Shown here in pieces: positions 18,914 to 25,000 of a DNA stretch of 25,000 nt. The first letter of the stretch is position 1. Every line of letters begins with the position of its first letter. Location of the stretch: NCBI RefSeq assembly GCF_964340395.1, contig NC_135569.1, positions 1,300,342-1,325,341 on the forward strand. The letters run 5' to 3'. Made by a program: the position numbers and the translations under genes. The notes under the pieces were generated by a model. That model saw only the letters and a list, made by a program, of their open reading frames with translations, searched no databases and had not been told where the DNA came from. The DNA comes from Glandiceps talaboti. Its lineage: Eukaryota > Hemichordata > Enteropneusta > Spengelidae.

Positions 18914-21900
18914 GTGAGATTGTCAATGTATAGTGATATATCTCATTTTGTTCATATCGGATTAGGTTCAAATTCTTTGGTGAAAAAAACAGTTGTCTGC
19001 TAGAACTATCGTAAAGGTTGGTTTTAGAACATATGAATGATCCTATTGGTCCATTCATAACATAGTATTAATGTGGGAACCTGGGATTCTGACATTGGCC
19101 TTTAATCTAGATTATATTAATTATATCATATATTTATATTCATATTTAAGAACTAATTTGAAATTGAAAAGTATGATGGTTTTCTTCTTTTTTTCGTCTT
19201 CAGTCTCATGAACGGAGTAAAAGTGGTACATTCCGTCTGATGCAGGCTAAGAATATCCAGAGACCACAGATGAAATTCAGAGAGAAAGTTGACAACAGTA
19301 ATATGCCATTTGTACCAATTATCAAATATAAACCTAATGCACAGAAACCTTTAGGAAGAGGTAAAGACAACTCTTATGGAATAGTCAAACCTTATCACTT
19401 AAAATCATTTCTCATTTTCTTTGTGTTCCAAGATCTACAAAGACTTTTGGTAAGAGATCTTTCAGTGGAAGAAGGCTGAGTGATGTAGTCTAGATATGCT
19501 AGGTAAATTATTTATGAGTGGAGAAATAATACAACTTATAATGCATCATTTTTGTACGTCCTTCAGTGATTGGCTTAAATTGTGTCACCATAGACAGTGG
19601 AGGGGAACCACTAATCTCTATGGTCTCATGTAGTAAGGAGTATTGACCCATAATTATCTCAATTTGCATATAGAGAACACTAGTCACATTCTATTTTCCC
19701 TAAGGTACTGTTCATATAGAACGAGAGTCCTGTCATTGATTTGCTTTGTCTATGGAAAGACTGTGTGTCTGATGAGAATGTGATGTGTTATTAAAAACAC
19801 TTATTGCCTTGCCTTATTTGGGCACTAGTAGATGTCTAGTATTACCACCTTGCCTTATTTGGGCACTAGTAGATGTCTAGTATTACCGCCTTGCCTTATT
19901 TGGGCACTAGTAGATGTCTAGTATTACCGCCTTGCCTTATTTGGGCACTAGTAGATGTCTAGTATTACCGCCTTGCCTTATTTGGGCACTAGTAGATGTC
20001 TAGTATTACCACCTTGCCTTATTTGGGCACTAGTAGATGTCTAGTATTACCACCTTGCCTTATTTGGGCACTAGTAGATGTCTAGTATTACCACCTTGCC
20101 TTATTTGGGCACTAGTAGATGTCTAGTATTACCCTTTATGCTGTTACATAGCAAGGATTTCCCTCAGCTTTTAGCCAGGGGAAATAGTTGCTTCATAACA
20201 GCCCTGTGGTACAGATGTCTCCTAGTGCCTCCATAGGTAATAAGTATATAATATTGTTTTCTGGGTGTGTAGCATCTATAGACAAACCTGAAGATTTAGA
20301 CGTACCTGCAGCATTGGCAGACTTTATACATCAACAACGCCATGAACAGGAAACAGGGGATGTTATTGACATGTAAGTATTATTAACAAATTAATTTCTT
20401 TGATGAAAATCAATCTGGTTTAGGTTGACAAAATATGAGAATATGTTATGAGAATAAAAATTATTCTGAGATACTCTTTTTCTCCTCTTCACTTGCCTTG
20501 CAAGAGGAAAGTGTACAGATGTTTTCCATCTGAAATGATGGCAACATCACATTCACCTGTGTTTATTTGCCGCTTGTATGCAAGAAGACATATGTATATG
20601 TATTTATAGAATTTGCATATCTGTAGACTTCTTCACATTTACACAGTTTGCATATTTTTAGAATTTGCATATTCTCATAATTTACATATGATTTGCATAC
20701 CAAATAATTTTGCATATCATTACAGGAGTGGTCATCCATACCAGTATGAGCTTGATCACTTACAGCCAATACCATCACAGCTAGAAAGTAGAGATCCAGA
20801 GAAGTACAAACCACTGACAGACACACAACTGAAGATGATTAATACTCTAGATCAACTACAACAACTCAGTGATTTATTGAATAAACAGAAAGAATTTGCC
20901 GTGGATTTAGAGGTAAATATATTTTGGTTTATGTAGTACCACATGTAATGCCATTTGCAAAAGAGATAATCTTGATGTAAATGTTCATGTATGCTTAGAC
21001 TTACATATGAACTGTAATAACTATAATTAGCCCATACATGTATTACAATAATATTCAGTTATCAGAAAGACAAAAGAACTTTTTAACTGGCCACTTGGAG
21101 TGCTGTTCACAAGTACCTTATTTATACCAAAAGTGATTGTGTGTGCTAACTGATTCAGATATAACTTTCAGTCGTTCAAGTTGTCAAGTTTGTCCGTCAT
21201 ATTTTGAATAATGAAAGTCAATACTGGTTTTATTTTCAGCACCATTTCATAGACGTTTCCATGGTTTCACATGCTTAATGTACTCATTTTATTTTCAGCA
21301 CCATTCCTACAGAAGTTTCCAGGGTTTTACATGTTTAATGCAGATATCAACCAGAGAGGAAGACTACATCGTGGACACACTGGAGTTAAGAAGTGACTTA
21401 CACATTTTAAACGAACCATTTACAAACCCAAATATTGTCAAGGTAAGTTACCATGTAACAGTATTTATATTATAGATTTGTTAAGGTCATGTGACAGATA
21501 CATATATGACAGATGAACTTAAAGAAGAACACCATTGCTGAAAATAAAGGTCTTTTTGAAAAAAAAACTTGGGTTGTGTAGAGTCACTACATGAGATTAT
21601 ATCAAATAAATTACTAACAATTGGCGGGAAACACACAGTTGAAATGTTCATCAATAATTGTTCAGTTGAGGTATTTGCTATTGACATGTATTGTCTACTA
21701 GCATTCAACTCATATGTATGTGTTATAGCCATACATAGGTATTCATGACTCCTAAGTGCTTAAATAAGTGCTTATTACTTTCAAATAAACAATTATGAAT
21801 ATATATGTGACAGTGAATGAGTGTGTGAACAAGTTTCAGTGAGATTTTTGTCTTTCCCCCATGTCTGTGTCTTTCCCCATGTCTGTGTCTTTCCCCCATG

Positions 21901-24078
21901 TCTGTGTCTTTCCCCATGTCTGTGTCTTTCCCCCATGTCTGTGTCTTTCCCCATGTCTGTGTCTTTCCCCCATGTCTGTGTCTTTACCCCATGTCTGTGT
22001 CTTTACCCCATGTCTGTGTCTACAATCCCCAAAATTATGGGAAATGTACTTATTCTCATGATCACGAACAACTGAAAGGGTAAGTGCTGTATAGTAGATT
22101 TTTTAACTTCTCTTCTAACTTCTCTTTATTCTCTTTTCCATGTTCTAGGTTTTTCATGGTGCAGATATGGATATTGGTTGGTTACAACGTGACTTTGGTC
22201 TTTATGTTGTCAATATGTTTGATACTGGTCAGGCATCAAGAGTGCTCAGTTTCTCACAATTCTCATTAGCGTATTTACTGAATCATTTCTGCCAAGTCCA
22301 AGCTGATAAACAGTTTCAGTTAGCCGATTGGAGGATTAGGTAATTATTCAAAATCGACTCTCAGAATATTGGCTATTTGCCAAGATCAAACTGAAAACAT
22401 ATTTTATGTGAGCTGATTGGTGGATAAGTTATTCAAAATCAACTCTCAGAAAATTGGCAGTTTGCCAAAATTAGTCTGACAAAAAAACCCTCTATCAGCT
22501 GATTGGTTGATACTTTAATTATTCAAAGTCAACCCTCAAAATATTGGCTATTTGCCAAGATTAAGTTGAAAAAAAATTATAATATATGAGCCAATTGTTG
22601 GACTGGGTAATTATTCAAAGCCCATTTTCAAAATATTGGCAGTTTGTCAAAATTAATCTAAAGAAAATCCTTTTTCAATGAGTAGTAGTCAGATTGAATA
22701 TTTGTTGTAAATTTGTGCACTGTATTTCTTTCAGGCCACTACCAGAGGAACTACTTCGATACGCCAGGGAAGATACTCATTATTTATTGTATATTTATGA
22801 TGTTATGAAAAATGAACTCCTAGAGAAGGGGAATGCTGGGAAGAATTTACTGAGAACAGTGTTGTCAAGAAGTAGTCAAGTCTGTCTGAAGGTTTGTCTA
22901 CTTTTAAATGTCATGTTTTCCATGATGTAGATATCTTGGAAAAATCTGATGAATGAATGGTTTATCGCTTAATTTGGAGGCACCTACTTGTAATCCTTAC
23001 AGCGTTTGGTGTTTGATAGGTTGTGTAAATTTAGTTGCAATGTCTTCAAGCATTTATTTGGCAGTGTTTCAGTTACTGAAGAAACAGTTCCTTGGTTTTT
23101 GGCATTCCAGATGCAATGATAATGACATTTAAGTTGTTGTAAATGTCATATTGATGTGATAGAGGTAATTGAATACACGAATGGCTTTAATGATGTTATA
23201 GAACTTAGTAGTAGAATTGAGATTATCTGATAACTATCCCAGGTGCCTTATCTGTTAACATGCAAATTACACCACAGCTAATATGCTAATGAGTGTTGAA
23301 ACCAAAGAACGAATGAAGTTATTGTTTTCAATTCAAAAGTCATGAAATTGAAATTAGGTCTAATAATTTAGATTACTTCTGGTAGAGATCTCTCATGAAA
23401 TATTACATATCTTTTTTCATTCTATTTTCTCCTTCGCCAACAGAGATATCAAAAACCACTTTTCAACGAAGAGTCGTATTTTAATCTTTTGAGGAAAAAC
23501 AGGAAGACATTTAACTCACAACAGGTATGTACACCTACAATAAAATCACTGCAATTCAATTTGTGTGTTTGGCGCCCTCTTTTGGACAAACAAGCAATAC
23601 CATTTGTTTATGAAGAATATATCACTATCATCATCTACAGCATATCGCTAGAAACAATTATTGAAAATCAATCAATCAATCGGTCAATATATCTAAGTGA
23701 CTTTGGTAAGCATAATGAACATTGGGTAGTTATCATTTTATACACACATGCCTTTGGGCCCACACTACCAAACCCTCGACAGTAACACAAAAAAACATAC
23801 AATAAATTTGTTTCAGACCTGAGATTAACGAAGATTTTCTCCAAGTATGTTTGAAACTTGGGATTTGTAAGAAAACAAACACAGCACTTCATTTGAATTC
23901 ATACATTGGATGTCCACTGAATTTTAATCCTGATAAGTTTTGTGTAATTCATTCTGTAGATCCATGCTTTCAAGTTATTGTTTGCCTGGAGAGACAGGAT
24001 AGCCAGAACAGAAGATGAAAGCTGTGCATACGTACTACCAAATCATATGCTGTTTCAGATCTCAGAAGTACTCCCCAG
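16633..24078 (+). CDS. EXOSC10: EXOSC10: nuclear exosome 3'-5' exoribonuclease (Rrp6/PM-Scl-100), 5' part, 12 exons seen
   Basis: Rrp6 is the nuclear exosome-associated distributive RNase D-type exonuclease that trims rRNA, snRNA and snoRNA precursors and degrades nuclear RNA. I traced 12 coding exons with phase-consistent GT-AG introns: 16633-16743, 17516-17652, 18174-18297, 18812-18913, 19204-19360, 20273-20372, 20726-20912, 21299-21442, 22149-22339, 22735-22891, 23444-23524, 23960-24078. They encode about 536 residues; human EXOSC10 is about 885, so the C-terminal third lies beyond the window. The start ATG has A at -3 and G at +4 (AAAATGGCGG) and opens [12 protein letters not shown]. The N-terminus is shorter than in human. 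All the catalytic residues are present. The donor after exon 10 (GTTTGT) is weak. Downstream of exon 12 is an array of copied donors, and I see no exon 13 before the window ends. Confidence 0.96.
17262..17305. repeat. Palindromic ACAGTATATACTGT cluster, EXOSC10 intron 1
   Basis: A perfect 14 bp palindrome ACAGTATATACTGT is flanked by a further TACTGT and ACAGTA half-sites, forming overlapping short hairpins. Confidence 0.7.
17843..18173 (+). repeat. 5-copy array of a branchpoint/acceptor module in EXOSC10 intron 2
   Basis: The units repeat with alternating spacing 62, 65, 62, 65. Each holds TACTAAC (17876, 17938, 18003, 18065, 18130), a T-rich tract and ACTTGC. In the last unit this runs straight into the real acceptor ACTTGCAG at 18173, with the TACTAAC branch adenosine (18135) 39 nt from exon 3. 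The other units read ACTTGCCCATAG or ACTTGCCGATAG, so they also offer an AG. Confidence 0.93.
18305..18515 (+). mobile_element. SINE-like interspersed repeat in EXOSC10 intron 3
   Basis: A (TAA)n stretch is followed by TTCTTATATAGCGTTTTCCT, AATGTGCTCAAAGCGCTTTAC and a GC-richer block with CCCCGGGGAGCA. The 'TATATAGCG...CTCAAAGCGCTTTAC' signature is a widespread invertebrate repeat motif as I remember it. Family assignment is not certain. The 76-codon open frame here is repeat-derived. Confidence 0.55.
19580..19630. repeat. Imperfect hairpin in EXOSC10 intron 5
   Basis: ACCATAGACAGTGG (19587-19600) pairs with CCACT..TCTATGGT (19608-19624) with a small bulge. It resembles the palindromic core of a MITE, but I found no outer ends. 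Confidence 0.55.
19807..20135. repeat. 8-copy 41 bp minisatellite in EXOSC10 intron 5
   Basis: A 41 bp unit starting GCCTTATTTGGGCACTAGTA begins at 19811, 19852, 19893, 19934, 19975, 20016, 20057 and 20098. The copies are almost identical; the only change I see is ACCACC versus ACCGCC at the unit end, shared by a block of neighbouring copies. Each unit has CTAG twice (CTAGTAGATGTCTAG). Unlike the other arrays it shows no link to an exon edge. Confidence 0.95.
20605..20720 (+). repeat. Cluster of five octamer-like (ATTTGCAT) motifs before EXOSC10 exon 7
   Basis: ATTTGCAT at 20611, 20663 and 20691, GTTTGCAT at 20646 and TTTTGCAT at 20708, all followed by A, end 11 bp before exon 7. It may be a decayed short tandem repeat or a cluster of POU-type sites. 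Confidence 0.6.
20726..22891 (+). CDS. EXOSC10: EXOSC10 exons 7-10: DEDD-Y exonuclease domain
   Basis: Exon 7 ends KEFAVDLE, giving the first two metal ligands (D304 and E306). Exon 8 begins [18 protein letters not shown], which follows DLE in all Rrp6 proteins and fixes the acceptor at 21298. Exon 9 contains [25 protein letters not shown], in separate blocks, with the third ligand D362. Exon 10 has [11 protein letters not shown], with Y427 and D431 of the DEDD-Y set. The domain is therefore catalytically complete. Residue numbers come from my own exon sums. Fragments of exon 8 and exon 9 recur in neighbouring introns (see repeats). Confidence 0.95.
21225..21343 (+). repeat. Partial tandem duplication of the EXOSC10 exon 8 acceptor and exon start
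   Basis: TTTTATTTTCAG|CACCAT occurs twice, with exon-like starts at 21240 and 21299 (59 bp apart). The downstream copy encodes the conserved [10 protein letters not shown] and is the real exon. The upstream copy reads [12 protein letters not shown] and then TAA, so it is a decayed pseudo-exon with an intact acceptor. Confidence 0.9.
21519..21700. mobile_element. Decayed copy of the TTAA MITE in EXOSC10 intron 8
   Basis: The left end TTAAAGAAGAACACCATTGCTG matches the 6043-6301 terminus. Internal blocks also match (GGGAAACA..CAGTTGAAA, ATTGTTCAGTTG, CTATTGACATG). The right end has diverged beyond recognition, so its limit is approximate. Confidence 0.6.
21849..22025. repeat. 18/19 bp minisatellite in EXOSC10 intron 8
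   Basis: TCTTTCCCC(C)ATGTCTGTG units start at 21851, 21870, 21888, 21907, 21925, 21944, 21962, 21981 and 22000. The spacing alternates 19/18 because four-C and five-C units alternate, making a 37 bp dimer; the last units read TTTACCCC with 19 bp spacing. The tract is pyrimidine-rich on the sense strand and lies about 125 bp upstream of the exon 9 acceptor. Open frames here are repeat artefacts. Confidence 0.95.
22318..22670 (+). repeat. Degenerate 4-copy repeat of the EXOSC10 exon 9 end and intron 9 start
   Basis: The exon end TTAGCCGATTGGAGGATTAG plus GTAATTATTCAAAATCGACT and about 50 further nt recur as diverged copies whose GATTGG-like cores are at 22326 (real), 22415, 22501 and 22593, a period of roughly 89. 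Shared blocks are ATTCAAA, CTCARAATATTGGC and TTTGCCAA. Only the fourth copy keeps a GGGTAATTATTC donor-like sequence. This is an older array than that at exon 12. Confidence 0.8.
23444..24078 (+). CDS. EXOSC10: EXOSC10 exons 11-12: link and start of HRDC domain
   Basis: Exon 11 (81 nt) encodes [18 protein letters not shown], matching human KPIFTDESYLELYRK. Exon 12 (119 nt) encodes [18 protein letters not shown] then [16 protein letters not shown], matching the HRDC start of human EXOSC10 (FAWRDKTARREDES, YVLPNHMMLKIAEELP). The exon ends in phase 2 at CCC AG|GTAAGT. If this donor is not used, the frame meets TAA at once (AGG TAA). The last 46 nt of this exon and its donor are the first unit of a 12-copy array. 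Confidence 0.93.
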
Positions 24079-24790
24079 GTAAGTAGTTCATGGCAATATA
24101 CTACCAAATCACATGCTCTCAGAAGTACTCCCCAGGTAAGTAGTTCGTGGCAATATACTACCAAATCATATGCTGTTCCAGATCTCAGAAGTACTCCCCA
24201 GGTAAGTAGTTCATGGCAATATACTACCAAATCACATGCTCTCAGAAGTACTCCCCAGGTAAGTAGTTCGTGGCAATATACTACCAAATCATATGCTGTT
24301 CCAGATCTCAGAAGTACTCCCCAGGTAAGTAGTTTGTGGCAATATACTACCAAATCATATGCTGTTCCAGATCTCAGAAGTACTCCCCAGGTAAGTAGTT
24401 CATGTCAATATACTACCAAATCATATGCTGTTCCAGATCTCAGAAGTACTCCCCAGGTAAGTAGTTCGTGTCAATATACTACCAAATCATATGCTGTTCC
24501 AGATCTCAGAAGTATTCCCCAGGTAAGTAGTTCGTGGCAATATACTACCAAATCACATGCTGTTCCAGATCTCAGAAGTACTCCCCAGGTAAGTAGTTCG
24601 TGGCAATATACTACCAAATCACATGCTGTTCCAGATCTCAGAAGTACTCCCCAGGTAAGTAGTTCGTGGCAATATACTACCAAATCATATGCTGTTCCAG
24701 ATCTCAGAAGTACTCCCCAGGTAAGTAGTTCGTGTCAATATACTACCAAATCATATGCTGTTCCAGACATCAGAAGTACTTCCCAGGAAG
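24029..24790 (+). repeat. 12-copy tandem array of the EXOSC10 exon 12 end plus its splice donor
   Basis: The unit is the last ~46 nt of exon 12 (TACTACCAAATCATATGCTG onward, ending CTCCCCAG) followed by about 20 nt of intron (GTAAGTAGTT...). Donor GT positions are 24079 (the real one), 24136, 24202, 24259, 24325, 24391, 24457, 24523, 24589, 24655 and 24721. A twelfth copy at 24787 has GA instead of GT. Spacing is 57, 66, 57 and then 66 throughout; the 57 bp units (copies 2 and 4) lack GTTCCAGAT. No unit carries an acceptor. Because 66 is a multiple of three, long spurious open frames cross the array on both strands; I do not call these genes. Confidence 0.97.
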
Positions 24791-25000
24791 ATAGAGGAAT
24801 GATTCAAATAACGCATGTTTTTAGTATTAAAAATCAATGTACATGTATGTCAAACTTTGAATATTAGTACTGTGGAATATGTGCTGTCAGCAAACTAAGA
24901 TCGAGACACAAACAAAACTATTGTTATTACATGCAGTAGAGTGATAGCAGTGCCTTGGTTATATGGATATAATCACCCTCAAGATAGTGTAAACACTGAA
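24791..25000. other. EXOSC10 intron 12, continues past the window
   Basis: After the array the sequence is AT-rich intron. The next block expected from human EXOSC10 (a region like GIIACCNPVPPLV) is not present up to 25000. Confidence 0.6.

Noticed and set aside
21723-22083. Repetitive frames rich in SVSFPHVC or GERHRH motifs
   Set aside because: Translations of the 18/19 bp minisatellite in intron 8.
23970-24867. Open frames of 70-177 codons across the exon 12 array on both strands
   Set aside because: The 66 bp period is a multiple of three, so stop-free units stay open. The frames differ from the conserved EXOSC10 frame.

Overview
The window looks like nuclear DNA of an invertebrate metazoan. 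It is AT-rich, with spliceosomal introns mostly of 0.2 to 2.5 kb, many microsatellites and short inverted-repeat (MITE-like) elements, and proteins very close to vertebrate orthologues. A non-vertebrate deuterostome such as a hemichordate or lancelet is my best guess, but the phylum is not proven by the sequence.

Layout. (1) 1-6042 has no gene I can name. It holds degraded interspersed repeats, long (GA)n, (CT)n and (CTGT)n tracts that form a large inverted pair, one hammerhead-like RNA fold, a 4 x 44 bp minisatellite and one doubtful minus-strand exon. (2) 6399-15216, minus strand: a complete 11-exon PSMC2 gene (26S proteasome ATPase subunit Rpt1, 434 aa). (3) 15217-16632: a 1.4 kb head-to-head intergenic region, probably a shared or bidirectional promoter, with a perfect 12 bp hairpin and a weak candidate exon. 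(4) 16633 to beyond the window end, plus strand: the first 12 coding exons of EXOSC10 (Rrp6, nuclear exosome 3'-5' exonuclease). They cover the PMC2NT domain, the whole DEDD-Y exonuclease domain and the start of the HRDC domain; the rest lies past position 25000. The two genes are both housekeeping genes, for protein turnover and RNA turnover.

Most notable pattern. Tandem arrays sit on splice junctions in both genes. The exon 12 donor of EXOSC10 is repeated 12 times, with 11 perfect CAG|GTAAGT sites. The exon 8 acceptor of PSMC2 is repeated four times. The intron 2 branchpoint/acceptor module of EXOSC10 occurs five times, each with TACTAAC. The start of EXOSC10 exon 8 is duplicated, and the end of exon 9 is present as four degenerate copies. 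Several arrays show an alternating two-unit (dimeric) structure. The copies contain consensus splice signals, but using most of them would give premature stops, so they are decoy-like. This is either a by-product of local duplication at splice junctions or a regulatory feature.

Mobile DNA. At least three MITE-like families are visible: one with TTAA ends that probably supplies the PSMC2 poly(A) signal, one with CAGGGCTCGAAATTAAC ends, and one with CAGTGTGCCCTCTAA ends. There is also a SINE-like tract in EXOSC10 intron 3.
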